Shown: positions 9,010 through 17,320, counted from the first letter of the stretch. The stretch is DNA of 64,000 nucleotides from CAWCOU01 sp963797335 (GCA_963797335.1 CAWCOU010000008.1:124001-188000); one strand, 5' to 3'. Made by a program: numbers and translations. Notes: generated by a model not told the origin, from the letters alone.

Positions 9010-9399
9010 TTAATAATTGACTCTTTTATAGTAAGCTTCTTTTAAGTGGTTCGGCTCATTTAAGTCGTTGTAATCAAGCAGAATCTCCTCATGTGCTTTG
9101 ATAGCGCGAATGGTGATTAAATTTCTCTGCGCGTCTTTGCCAATATTAGGTTGATTGGAATGGTTGATATACCAGCCAATTTCCATTCGATCAAACCGCT
9201 CTGGGCACTTACATTCTTCATCGTCTATATAGATACAATATTTAATAAAATCGGGGGGGATATCCTTAATCTTCATTTTGCGAAATGAAAAATTTCCGGT
9301 TAATAGAACGGTATTGACAGGAATATCGTGGGTGGCGAAAACACCAATGCCAGCGATGGGGGAAGGGGCTAACACAAAAGAAAATTCAGTGGTTATCAT
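9010..9399 (-). CDS. SET domain-containing protein (lysine methyltransferase-like)
   Basis: The 129 residues form essentially one compact SET domain. AGIGVFATHDIPVNT (residues 16-30) matches the N-terminal SAM-contacting G-x-G-hydrophobic-F-A motif. WYINHSNQPNI (76-86) matches the central N-H-S-x-x-P-N motif, and EEILLDYND (104-112) the C-terminal E-E-x-x-x-D-Y motif. SET proteins transfer methyl groups to protein lysines; in bacteria they are scattered and include nucleomodulins of intracellular pathogens. A free-standing SET domain without pre- or post-SET parts leaves the substrate open. No secretion signal is visible. It stands alone between ssrA and a truncated Panacea remnant. Confidence 0.8.
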   Translation of the reverse strand: MITTEFSFVLAPSPIAGIGVFATHDIPVNTVLLTGNFSFRKMKIKDIPPDFIKYCIYIDDEECKCPERFDRMEIGWYINHSNQPNIGKDAQRNLITIRAIKAHEEILLDYNDLNEPNHLKEAYYKRVNY

Positions 9400-9589
9400 G
9401 ATTCACTTTCCTGTTTTTATTAATTAGCGTAGACGGTTTGCACCCATTTTTTTAAGACCATGACTTTTTGGCGGGCGAGACCGCCCGCGCTCCCAGGGGG
9501 CTGGTGAGATCTATTATAAAAAATACGGTATAAAACAACAGAAGAATTTGATAAAATTCTTCTCATTCATCACCTTATTGGAGAGGGTC

Positions 9590-9781
9590 ATGCCCGTCTT
9601 ATCTTTAGCTGTTGCTAACTTTTTCGTGGAAAAATCAATTAGCACCGGAATTGAGTTAACACCGATGAAAGTGATTAAAATGGTTTATATCGCCCATGGT
9701 TGGCATCTGGCGATTAAAAATAGCCCCCTCATCGCTGAGGCGGTTGGCATAGCAACCTCTCGAATCAGCAACAAGTGGTAA
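9590..9781 (+). pseudogene. Truncated Panacea-domain (SocA/DUF4065-like) protein
   Basis: The ATG at 9590 follows GGAGAGGGTC. The 63 residues include VANFFVEKS and LTPMKVIKMVYIAHGWHLA, which match the opening of the Panacea (DUF4065/SocA) domain: V-A-N-x-F, then LT-x-x-K-x-x-K-x-x-Y-x-A-HGW. Intact proteins are about 150-200 residues, and the expected E-A-W-x-x-GP motif after residue ~45 is missing, so this is a 3'-truncated copy. Panacea domains act as antitoxins in several toxin-antitoxin systems. No partner toxin is recognisable nearby. Confidence 0.6.
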
Positions 9782-9939
9782 TACCAAACGACATTATCAG
9801 AAATCATTACAGGAAGTTAGCCTATGATAGAGGCGCCCAACAAATCCATTGAAGCCATCGGGTAAATCTCAGTCATTAAATCACCACTGGATCAAATCTG
9901 TGGTTGATCATACAATATCACAAATATGAGGGTAAAATA

Positions 9940-10635
9940 ATGGCTGAAGAAGAAAAGACATCATTAAAAAAAAGTTTCTTTTTAGAAACATACACCATAT
10001 ATGACACATTAGATCCTGTGCTTCCTACTGCATTAATAAAAAAAGTCAGTCAATATTATCTTCACCTAGATGAATTCCAAGAATATCTAAAGGCGGTGCT
10101 AGAGAAGGAAGAATTACTTCTCAAATCCAATATAAACCAAGCGTTCACTTCAGGAGAACTAAATAATGTTATAGCCGAGTTACAAAAAGAGATTGATCTT
10201 ACAGAGGATACACTTGGAGTTCATAAATATTGTACTTCCTTTTGTTCGCTTATTTGCCTTGCTGGTGTCACTCCAGCTTTGGCAGTTGGTTTTAGTCAAC
10301 ATAATGATGTGGCTCAAGCAGCTGGTTTGATACTTTTTGTGATCGGTTATATAATTTGCTTCCCTACTTTTTTGTCCTTCTTTAGAGCAGGTGATTTAAT
10401 TTCAAAAATAAATACTTTAATTAATGATATTGAGAATTATAAATTTTTTGATAAAGATAGAGACTTTTCTTCTGAATTAAAAGCCATCCAAATAATAAAG
10501 GATAATGATGATGAGAATTTAGAGGAGCAAGATGGAGAAAAAGCCGATTTCCAAGCTCTTTCCTCAACACCCTATGTTGCATTGGATGATGAGGAATCGC
10601 AGAATGAGACCAACTTTTCCGTCCTTAACAGATAG
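9940..10635 (+). CDS. Hypothetical protein, 231 aa, with a central two-TM hairpin
   Basis: The family is not recognised. The ATG at 9940 lies 8 bases after GAGGG; an in-frame TTG at 9904 is a weaker alternative. The first ~95 residues are hydrophilic and helical, with Leu/Glu/Lys patterns suggesting a coiled coil. Two hydrophobic stretches follow (about residues 98-118 and 124-148), then an acidic tail rich in Asp/Glu. This helical-hairpin-acidic layout is common among membrane-directed effectors of intracellular bacteria, but there is no direct evidence for secretion. The segment is AT-rich compared with the housekeeping genes around it. Confidence 0.6.
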   Translation: MAEEEKTSLKKSFFLETYTIYDTLDPVLPTALIKKVSQYYLHLDEFQEYLKAVLEKEELLLKSNINQAFTSGELNNVIAELQKEIDLTEDTLGVHKYCTSFCSLICLAGVTPALAVGFSQHNDVAQAAGLILFVIGYIICFPTFLSFFRAGDLISKINTLINDIENYKFFDKDRDFSSELKAIQIIKDNDDENLEEQDGEKADFQALSSTPYVALDDEESQNETNFSVLNR

Positions 10636-10687
10636 AGAGACTCAACAAATCCATTGAGACCATTGTTACACCACAAAAGTCTTTTGG

Positions 10688-10791
10688 CCTCAGGAGGGGT
10701 GGCACGTAGGGAGGGCTCCCGCTGCGACAGCAGTGGGATACCCGCAGTGACAGGACCCCGGATGCTCCCAACTTACCCACCAAAATTAGTG
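10688..10791 (+). repeat. Dispersed intergenic repeat, family B, copy 1
   Basis: About 100 bp shared with 54728-54818 and, inverted, with 36966-37068. The conserved core contains GGGCTCCCGCTGCGACAGCA followed by a GGGATACCCGCAGTGACAGG segment, with short internal palindromes. The three copies differ at scattered positions and lie only between genes. Confidence 0.75.
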
Positions 10792-10809
10792 TTAAATATA
10801 CTCAGATTT

Positions 10810-11466
10810 TTATTTAGGCACATTCGGCTGCAAATCTTCTATTAATAATCGGCGTAATTCCAATAAATGACCGTGAAAAAAATGACTGACTCCAGGTAGA
10901 AAAATAGTTTGAATCGCTCTGGGCAATTGGTTTATCCAGGATTTTACTTCTGCTACTGACACCACTTCATCTGCCTCACCCATGATTAATAACCATGGGC
11001 AGGTAATAGAACAACAATCGTTAAAATTAAAATGTGTGACTGCAGGTGCTATGGTCACTAATTGGCCTATTGTTTTATCTTTGCACGCCACCTGGGCTGC
11101 CACATACGAACCGAATGAAAAACCCGCCAACCAAACCACTCCGCCCGGAAATTGTTCCCTTACCCAGACCACCACCGCTTTTAAATCCTCAGCCTCTCCT
11201 ATCCCGGCACCGTAACTACCAGCGCTTTTACCCACACCACGGTAATTAAAACAAACCGACCAAAACCCCAACTCATTAAATGCACGAGCTGTCGTGGTTA
11301 CCACTTTATTGGTCATCGTGCCACCGTATAATGGATGAGGATGACAAACAATGGCGACTCGCGTCGATGCCGTATTTTCTGGTGGCGTGATAACCGCCTG
11401 AAGTTGGCCGACAGGCCCAGCGATGGTGATGGCCTTGGCAGATAAAGGAAAATGAATGTCAGACAT
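10810..11466 (-). CDS. Alpha/beta hydrolase (COG2945-type)
   Basis: The 218 residues form an alpha/beta-hydrolase fold. CHPHPLYGGTMTNKVV near residue 42 and NYRGVGKSAGS near residue 71 are typical of the COG2945 predicted-hydrolase group. LAGFSFGSYVAA near residue 105 carries the nucleophile-elbow serine (G-x-S-x-G). The C-terminal GVSHFFHGHL supplies the catalytic His. The substrate is unknown. I start at ATG 11466, 6 bases after the ddl stop, rather than at 11514, which would overlap ddl. It is probably the last gene of the murC-murB-ddl unit, although nothing ties it to wall synthesis. Confidence 0.8.
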   Translation of the reverse strand: MSDIHFPLSAKAITIAGPVGQLQAVITPPENTASTRVAIVCHPHPLYGGTMTNKVVTTTARAFNELGFWSVCFNYRGVGKSAGSYGAGIGEAEDLKAVVVWVREQFPGGVVWLAGFSFGSYVAAQVACKDKTIGQLVTIAPAVTHFNFNDCCSITCPWLLIMGEADEVVSVAEVKSWINQLPRAIQTIFLPGVSHFFHGHLLELRRLLIEDLQPNVPK

Positions 11467-11471
11467 ACCGC

Positions 11472-12581
11472 TCAAAGCCCTTTTCGAGCAGCGACATTCC
11501 GTTGATTCACCCACACTTGATTACGCGCAAATCGTTCCAACGCTAATTCCAGCAATCGATCGATCAATCCTGCGTAAGTCATGCCGCTGACCATCCACAA
11601 TTTGGGATACATACTGATCTGAGTGAAACCAGGCAGGGTATTGGCTTCGTTCACGTAAAGTTTACCTTCTGGAGTCAGGAAAAAATCAACCCTCGCTAGA
11701 CCATCACAACCCAAAGTTTTGAACGTGTGTACGGCCATGGCCTGAATAGCTGAGACAATATCTTCTGGCAGAGACGCTGGGAATTTTAAATCAGCTCCGT
11801 CAGGATCTAAATACTTGGCTTCATAACTATAAAATTCATGATGTGAAATAATTTCGCCGGGCAGAGAAGCCAACGGCTGGGTATTACCTAATACGGCACA
11901 CTCAATCTCGCGACCGAAAATACTTTCTTCAATAACAATTTTGCTGTCATATTGTTTTGCCACCGTCAACGCCGCGCTAAATTCCATTTCATTTTTAACT
12001 TTAGACACACCCACTGAAGAACCTGTATTCGCCGGTTTGACAAATAATGGCAAACCCAGTTTGTCGACGATGGTTTGAAACGAAGGTTCTGTTTCATCGG
12101 GGTGAATAATATACGATTTGGCATTTGGAATTCCTGCCGAATCCAGCAATCGTTTGGTCACTTCCTTATCCATCGTCATGGCGGAACTTAAGGTGCCAGC
12201 ACCCACATAGGGTAGGTTAAGCATGTCCAACAAACCCTGTAGGGTACCATCTTCTCCGCGCGCACCGTGCAATATCGGGAAAATCACATCGATGGTTACA
12301 TGTTCCGAGGGACTGTCTAAAAACACAAAGGGTTGCTTATTACCTAACTGCACGGCCAACGGTCGCCCGTTACAATCCACTAACGGCTGCATGTCTGGAT
12401 TGTTGAGAATAAGTTCCGGTGATGACAATAATATCCATTCACCTTCGCGGCTAATAAAGATGACAGAAATTTGATAACGCGCAGGATCTAAAGCAGCAAT
12501 AATATTCTTAGCGGATTGAATAGAGACCTCATGCTCAGCGGATTGACCACCACATAACACGGCAACGTGTAACTTCGTCAC
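11472..12581 (-). CDS. ddl: D-alanine--D-alanine ligase
   Basis: An ATP-grasp enzyme joining two D-Ala for the peptidoglycan precursor. The N-terminal LHVAVLCGGQSAEHEVSIQS, the ATP-grasp segments LPLFVKPANTGSSVGVSKV and EAKYLDPDGADLKFPA, and the C-terminal FLTPEGKLYVNEANTLPGFT are all present; length (369 aa) is normal for DdlB. The GTG at 12581 overlaps the murB stop as GTGA and follows a GGGGGAG ribosome binding site, so I prefer it to the upstream ATG inside murB. It is the third gene of a translationally coupled wall operon. Confidence 0.95.
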   Translation of the reverse strand: MTKLHVAVLCGGQSAEHEVSIQSAKNIIAALDPARYQISVIFISREGEWILLSSPELILNNPDMQPLVDCNGRPLAVQLGNKQPFVFLDSPSEHVTIDVIFPILHGARGEDGTLQGLLDMLNLPYVGAGTLSSAMTMDKEVTKRLLDSAGIPNAKSYIIHPDETEPSFQTIVDKLGLPLFVKPANTGSSVGVSKVKNEMEFSAALTVAKQYDSKIVIEESIFGREIECAVLGNTQPLASLPGEIISHHEFYSYEAKYLDPDGADLKFPASLPEDIVSAIQAMAVHTFKTLGCDGLARVDFFLTPEGKLYVNEANTLPGFTQISMYPKLWMVSGMTYAGLIDRLLELALERFARNQVWVNQRNVAARKGL

Positions 12582-13492
12582 AACTCCCCCCCACCTAAAA
12601 TATGGCACTCCGGTTTTAACAACACGTTGGTTTTTTCCTTTACGGTGCGCTGCACGTCAAGAATTAACTGCTCCACATCGGCAGCGGTCGCCTCACCGCC
12701 ATTGATAATAAAATTCGCGTGTTTTTGAGATACCCAAGCACCGCCGATGGTTTTTCCTTTTAATCCACACGATTCAATTAACCGTGCGGCGTAATCACCA
12801 GGTGGATTGCGAAATACAGAACCACAACTGAATTCACCGATGGGTTGCGTTTCGCTGCGTTGCCGTAACAGGGTTTTAATAGCTTGGTTCGCTTGGGATT
12901 CATCGCCAGCAGGAAATTGGAAATAACCGGCGACAAACCATTCCTCCGCAGGTCTTTTCACTTCACGATAGGCCACTTGAAAATCCGCCGGTAATCGTTT
13001 GCGAATAACCCCTTGTCGATCCACGGTTTCAACCGCGATTACATAACGCCAGGTTTCACCACCGAAAGCACCGGCATTCATCGCCAAAGCACCACCGACA
13101 GTGCCAGGAATGCCGGCAAAGAAATCGCCTTGACTTAAGCGCTGACGAGCGCAAAATTTGGCTAATTTGGCGCAGGTGACGCCGGCTTCGGCGCGAACCA
13201 CTTGATTATCCAGGCACGCTAATTCGTTGAGGCCGCCTTGGGTTAGAATAACAGTACCCTCAATCCCGCTGTCGCGAATTAAGACGTTACTGCCTAACCC
13301 AAGCCAAACAATAGTTTCGTTCGATGGCAAGCTGGCCATAAATATTGATAAATCGGCGAGATCCGCTGGTTTATAACAGCGAGTTGCCGGGCCACCGACA
13401 TGCCAAGAAGTGTAAGCGGCTAAAGGTTCGTGTCGTAACAAAGCACCTCGTAATCGCGGTGATTCATCACTCACTGCAGAGACTTCATGCAA
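12578..13492 (-). CDS. murB: UDP-N-acetylenolpyruvoylglucosamine reductase
   Basis: This FAD enzyme reduces UDP-GlcNAc-enolpyruvate to UDP-MurNAc. YTSWHVGGPATRCYKPAD near the start, LGLGSNVLIRD near residue 66, GIPGTVGGALAMNAGAFGGE near residue 125 and SCGSVFRNPPGDYAARLIE near residue 225 (catalytic Ser) identify MurB; the 304-residue length fits the shorter type II form. The start is TTG at 13492, 8 bases after GAGGG, overlapping the end of murC by 8 bases; GTG at 13474 is an alternative. The stop overlaps the ddl start. Confidence 0.95.
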   Translation of the reverse strand: MHEVSAVSDESPRLRGALLRHEPLAAYTSWHVGGPATRCYKPADLADLSIFMASLPSNETIVWLGLGSNVLIRDSGIEGTVILTQGGLNELACLDNQVVRAEAGVTCAKLAKFCARQRLSQGDFFAGIPGTVGGALAMNAGAFGGETWRYVIAVETVDRQGVIRKRLPADFQVAYREVKRPAEEWFVAGYFQFPAGDESQANQAIKTLLRQRSETQPIGEFSCGSVFRNPPGDYAARLIESCGLKGKTIGGAWVSQKHANFIINGGEATAADVEQLILDVQRTVKEKTNVLLKPECHILGGGEL

Positions 13493-14897
13493 ATGTTAAG
13501 CCCTCAATGGCCAGTTTCGCGGCAATTGCCCCGATATTACCAGCTCCCTGGGTTAGTAGAATATCGCCCTCTTGCAGGGTATCACGCAATGTTTGGGCGA
13601 GCATAGTCAGTTCCGGCACAAATACTGGCTGAGATTTGCCTGACTGAATGGCGGTAAATAATGCGAGGCCATCTGCACCGGGGATGGGTGTTTCACCCGC
13701 GGAATACACATCCAACAAAATCAGTTTATCGGTTTGTCCCGACAGTACTTCGACAAAATCGCCGAATAAATCTTGAGTACGGGTGTAACGATGCGGTTGA
13801 TATACCACTACTAAGCGACGATCTGGCCAACCTTGGCGAATGGCAGACCAAGTGGCCATTATTTCTCGGGGGTGGTGGCCGTAATCATCAATCAATAACA
13901 CACTGCCTTGTCGAATCGTGAGGTCACCATAAATCTGCAAACGTCGGCCCACACCGGCAAATTGCTGGAAAGCACGTTGAATGACGGCCGGTTCCATACC
14001 CAAGTGCTTCACAATGGCGTACGCCGATGCGGCATTGCTGGCGTTATGCCGACCCGGTAAATTCAGTTCTATCGGTAAAGAGGTATTGTCTCTGCGGTCG
14101 TAAAGGATAAAATGGGTTTGAAAACCAATGGGCTGGAATTCACGAACCTGGATATCGGCATCGGCAGAAAAACCGTAGGTAACGACGGGCACGGTGAGTT
14201 GCGGTAAAATGCTTTGTACACCGGCATCATCTAAACAAACCACGGCTGCCCCGTCTTGCGGTAGTTTACTTAAAAATTCGATAAATGCTTGGCGTAACCG
14301 ATTAAAATCTCCGCCGTAAGTGCTCATGTGATCGGCATCGATATTGGTCACTATGGCCATTTTAGGGTCTAGATAGAGAAAAGAGGCATCGCTTTCGTCG
14401 GCTTCCGCTACAAAATAATCACTTTTACCTAACTGCGCATTGGCGCCGGCGCTTTTTAAGAGGCCGCCGATGACGAAGGTTGGGTCCCAATTGGCTTCGG
14501 TGAGTAGGCTGGTGACTAAGCTGGTGGTTGTGGTTTTGCCATGGGTGCCGGCAATGGCTATGCCAAATTTTTTGCGCATGAGTTCGGCTAGCATTAGGGC
14601 ACGAGGGAAGATGGGTAGGTTGGCAGTTTTTGCTGCGATTAGTTCTGGGTTATTCGAATCGATTGCTGTAGAGACAACGATTAACTCGGCACCTTCGATA
14701 TGTTCTGCTTTATGGCCGGTATAGACGGGGATTTGTAATCTTTTTAATCGGTCGATCATGGGGCTTTGACCGGTTAGATCAGAGCCTGTGACTTCATGGC
14801 CCTGGTGTTTTAGTATTTCGGCAATTCCTCCCATCCCTGCTCCACCAATTCCGATGAAGTGAATGCGTTTGGTGTGCTCCAAATCAGTATTACTCAC
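13485..14897 (-). CDS. murC: UDP-N-acetylmuramate--L-alanine ligase
   Basis: A Mur ligase that adds L-Ala to UDP-MurNAc in the cytoplasm. RIHFIGIGGAGMGGIAEIL opens the Rossmann-like UDP domain, IAGTHGKTTTTSLV near residue 114 is the ATP-binding P-loop, and DDYGHHPREI near residue 345 is the family motif at the start of the C-terminal domain. The 470-residue length is normal. It starts with GTG, 8 bases after AGGAG. It heads murC-murB-ddl-hydrolase; ftsQ-ftsA-ftsZ, which usually follow in the dcw cluster, are absent here. Confidence 0.96.
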   Translation of the reverse strand: MSNTDLEHTKRIHFIGIGGAGMGGIAEILKHQGHEVTGSDLTGQSPMIDRLKRLQIPVYTGHKAEHIEGAELIVVSTAIDSNNPELIAAKTANLPIFPRALMLAELMRKKFGIAIAGTHGKTTTTSLVTSLLTEANWDPTFVIGGLLKSAGANAQLGKSDYFVAEADESDASFLYLDPKMAIVTNIDADHMSTYGGDFNRLRQAFIEFLSKLPQDGAAVVCLDDAGVQSILPQLTVPVVTYGFSADADIQVREFQPIGFQTHFILYDRRDNTSLPIELNLPGRHNASNAASAYAIVKHLGMEPAVIQRAFQQFAGVGRRLQIYGDLTIRQGSVLLIDDYGHHPREIMATWSAIRQGWPDRRLVVVYQPHRYTRTQDLFGDFVEVLSGQTDKLILLDVYSAGETPIPGADGLALFTAIQSGKSQPVFVPELTMLAQTLRDTLQEGDILLTQGAGNIGAIAAKLAIEGLTFA

Positions 14898-15079
14898 AAA
14901 TAACTCCTAACAATGGCTTCTAAAGGAGGCATTGTACCAGCAGGCGCCGGGTATACAAATACTAACGATGATAATTATTAAGGCTGTGCTATTGAAATAG
15001 TGTGTTCTGGAAGGGGGAGCCACTTCGCGCAGGAGTGTTCTAACATTGCCTCTAGCCTTCGATGCTGGAGCCAACTCAC

Positions 15080-15191
15080 GCATGAAGTATCCCAGGGGCT
15101 GGCTGCAGACACGCATAAATACGTCCATCGTAGCTCCCTAATTCCTCCCTGAATTAGAGGGTCTGCATCCAGCCCCTGGGATACTTCATGC
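15080..15191. repeat. Long inverted repeat, family E
   Basis: Arms at 15080-15110 and 15161-15191 (31 bp) pair with a single mismatch and flank 50 bp of unique sequence. The arm core CCCAGGGGCTGG recurs at 54543-54554, and GGGAGCCACTTCGCGC at 15015 resembles the flank of that copy. The whole 14898-15420 gap holds only this repeat and the R1 copy; no gene is supported. Confidence 0.75.
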
Positions 15192-15255
15192 TTACTTGGG
15201 AAGTACATCATAAACACATCATCCCGGTATGAATGCCGGGGCGAGGAACCTATTT

Positions 15256-15398
15256 CCTAGGGTATGCGCACATCTTTTTTAGTCAACTGTGAGTAGGCAC
15301 CGGATTAACGATTAGCACTGTAAACCCCCTCTCCCGCGCGAGGAGTTTGGGCAAAAGCTGCAAACCTATTCGCGGGAGAGGGTTTGGGGAGAGGGTCG
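15256..15398 (+). repeat. Dispersed repeat R1, single copy
   Basis: Contains AGTCAACTGTGAGT, then TTAGCACTGTAAACCCCCTC, then CTCCCGCG and its complement CGCGGGAG around a short spacer. Related copies lie at 37067-37369 (two copies head to head) and 63865-63946 (partial). Confidence 0.75.
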
Positions 15399-15420
15399 AG
15401 CAGTTGTAGATAAAATACAG

Positions 15421-15750
15421 TTAAAGTTCGAATAAATCGTTTACTTTTGCGGCGCATATAAAATCATTTTCGGAGATTCCCTGGATAGCATGCGTGCTAT
15501 AACGCACCCGGCAATGTTGGTAGCCCACTTCCAAATCGGGATGATGATTTTCTTTATGGGCCATCCATGCAATGGCGTTGACGAAAGCCATGGTTTGGTA
15601 AAAATTTTTAAAACTGAAATCTCGAGCCAAGACGCCATCTTCGTATTGCCAACCCGGAATCTGAGTTAACTTTTGTTGAACTTCTGCAGCCGATAAGGGT
15701 GAAACACCACCTTCACAGACTTGGCATTTTTTAGCTGATAAATCACTCAT
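15421..15750 (-). CDS. phhB: 4a-hydroxytetrahydrobiopterin dehydratase (pterin carbinolamine dehydratase)
   Basis: A small enzyme that dehydrates 4a-hydroxy-tetrahydropterin to regenerate the cofactor of aromatic amino acid hydroxylases. The family pattern is clear: IPGWQYEDGVLARDFSF, FVNAIAWMAHKENHHPDLEV (the E-x-x-x-H-H-P active-site segment) and RYSTHAIQGISENDF (T-H-x-x-x-G). I start at ATG 15750 (109 aa), the normal size; the in-frame extension to 15795 is less likely. No hydroxylase gene is in the window. Some homologues are called transcriptional coactivators (DCoH), which is not excluded. Confidence 0.92.
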   Translation of the reverse strand: MSDLSAKKCQVCEGGVSPLSAAEVQQKLTQIPGWQYEDGVLARDFSFKNFYQTMAFVNAIAWMAHKENHHPDLEVGYQHCRVRYSTHAIQGISENDFICAAKVNDLFEL

Positions 15751-15853
15751 AATATCCTGTTCCTCTTTAGAAAAGGGATGGCTGATTCTGGTCATAAATA
15801 GTATATTAATATGACCCCGTACTGCAAATTTTCCGGAAGAATGGTGGTAAAAA

Positions 15854-17125
15854 TTAAGCAGTGATACGTAATTTTTCTAGAAAAATATCTGGGATAATTA
15901 TTTTTCCAGGGACGCCCAATTCATCTATTGCTTCATCCAAAGCTCGCTGCTCTCTGGCCATGGTGTTTGGGTCATCTGTATTCCATACCACTTGATACAA
16001 TGTCTTTTGCTTGCGGAGATCTGTGGCGAGAAAATCAACTTCGTAGCCATTTTTAGTAACGTAGTATTGAATTTCATGATGGGATTTTCTGAGTTCTAAA
16101 TAGATAAAGTTTTCAAAGATACGGCCCCAATTTTTTATAAAACTACTACTGTAAGCATAATATAAACCGGAATCGACCAGATAAATCTTTTTGGGGGCAG
16201 TTTGGGTTTTACGTATTGACTCAGAAAATACGGGCACAGCAAAAGCCAAAAAAGCATCTTCAATATAGTCCATATATTCATGCAGCGTATTTTTACTCAC
16301 ACTCATGCCCTGACTCTTCAAATCATTATAATACTTATTCACAGAGAAACGGCTTGCCACATTATTGACTAGCGTTTGAATTAAATATTTGATTAAAGTG
16401 ATGCTGGTAATTCCATAACGCTCTATGATATCGCGGAAAATAACCACATCTACATAGTCTTGTAAAATTTGCACACGATACTCAAACGGTATATTGATGG
16501 TTTCTGGAAACCCCCCCTCTTCTAAATAACGTAGAAAATGAGGGCGCATCATGTCGAGTGACTTTTTAGCTGCCGGATGAGACGGTATGGCAATTTGCCG
16601 AGCTCGCAAGTATTCATCAAAACTGAAGGGAAACACTTCAAGTGTAATGGCCCGTCCACGCAGAGAGGTAGCTATTTCCTTGCTCAGTAGTTTGGCCGAT
16701 GATCCTGTCAAATAAATATTAACCTGTCTGGTATCAAGAAACCGCCGCACAACAACAGGCCAGTTCTCCACATTTTGAATTTCATCTAAAAACAAATAGC
16801 ATAATTGCTCATGATTTTCAGGGTACAATGTGTAAAAAGCTTCAATAAGACCTGATAAAGTCTCTTGAGTTAATGGTAATAAGCGATCATCCTCAAAATT
16901 GATATATAGGATGCGTGATAAAGGAACACCGGCCTGTATGTATTGTTTGGCCGTTTGCAAACATAAATAGGTTTTACCTGAACGTCGGATGCCAATAGCC
17001 ACTTTCACTTTATCGGGTATATCTGGGAAGGCAATATTGCGCGGGATGCTATAGTCAGCCAATGTCTCGAGCTTAGCTTTAAGCTCTATTAGTATATCTT
17101 CTAATATCTTAATAAAAGACCTCAT
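15854..17125 (-). CDS. AAA-type ATPase with DUF4143 C-terminal domain
   Basis: The 423 residues carry a Walker A GIRRSGKTYLC near residues 45-55, a Walker B YLFLDEIQNV near 109-118, a sensor-like LTGSSAKLLSKEIATSLRGR near 138-157, and the C-terminal DUF4143 nuclease-like part with an ELRKSHHEIQYY and then GYEVDFLA segment. Such ATPases are widespread, often multicopy and of unknown function; proposed roles include defence or mobile-element biology. The ATG at 17125 follows GGAGGG by 7 bases. An in-frame ATG at 17191 would add 22 residues encoded by the palindromic leader and is also preceded by a Shine-Dalgarno, so either start may be used. Confidence 0.85.
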   Translation of the reverse strand: MRSFIKILEDILIELKAKLETLADYSIPRNIAFPDIPDKVKVAIGIRRSGKTYLCLQTAKQYIQAGVPLSRILYINFEDDRLLPLTQETLSGLIEAFYTLYPENHEQLCYLFLDEIQNVENWPVVVRRFLDTRQVNIYLTGSSAKLLSKEIATSLRGRAITLEVFPFSFDEYLRARQIAIPSHPAAKKSLDMMRPHFLRYLEEGGFPETINIPFEYRVQILQDYVDVVIFRDIIERYGITSITLIKYLIQTLVNNVASRFSVNKYYNDLKSQGMSVSKNTLHEYMDYIEDAFLAFAVPVFSESIRKTQTAPKKIYLVDSGLYYAYSSSFIKNWGRIFENFIYLELRKSHHEIQYYVTKNGYEVDFLATDLRKQKTLYQVVWNTDDPNTMAREQRALDEAIDELGVPGKIIIPDIFLEKLRITA

Positions 17126-17130
17126 AAACT

Positions 17131-17217
17131 GTCCCTCCACAAAGGGATAGTTTAGACCATTCCCGTCCCTCCGTAAAGGGACAGAAATCATCGTTTCTAT
17201 CCCTTTGCAGAGGGATA
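17131..17217 (-). promoter_or_regulatory. Three phased palindromes carrying ribosome binding sites
   Basis: On the minus strand three 18-20 bp near-palindromes occur at 17198-17217, 17165-17182 and 17131-17149. The form is RTCCCTYTRNRRAGGGAY, with centres about 34 bp apart. The 3' arm of each is a Shine-Dalgarno (AAAGGGA, GGAGGGA, GGAGGGA) and each is followed within 4-8 bases by ATG (17191, 17160, 17125). The middle ATG is followed at once by a stop (ATG GTC TAA). The layout suggests operators and/or RNA hairpins that hide the start sites of the DUF4143 ATPase gene. Confidence 0.65.
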
Positions 17218-17320
17218 TATTTGTAAGATATTGATATTTATGGGCTATTGGTTGGATTGCTCTGAATTGTTATGGTAAGTTATTTCTGTGACATATCACC
17301 TCACCCTGCTCGAAAGGGTA

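Noticed and set aside
14907..15217. Two overlapping minus-strand ORFs (73 and 79 aa)
   Set aside because: They lie inside the family-E inverted repeat and have no ribosome binding site or homologous look.
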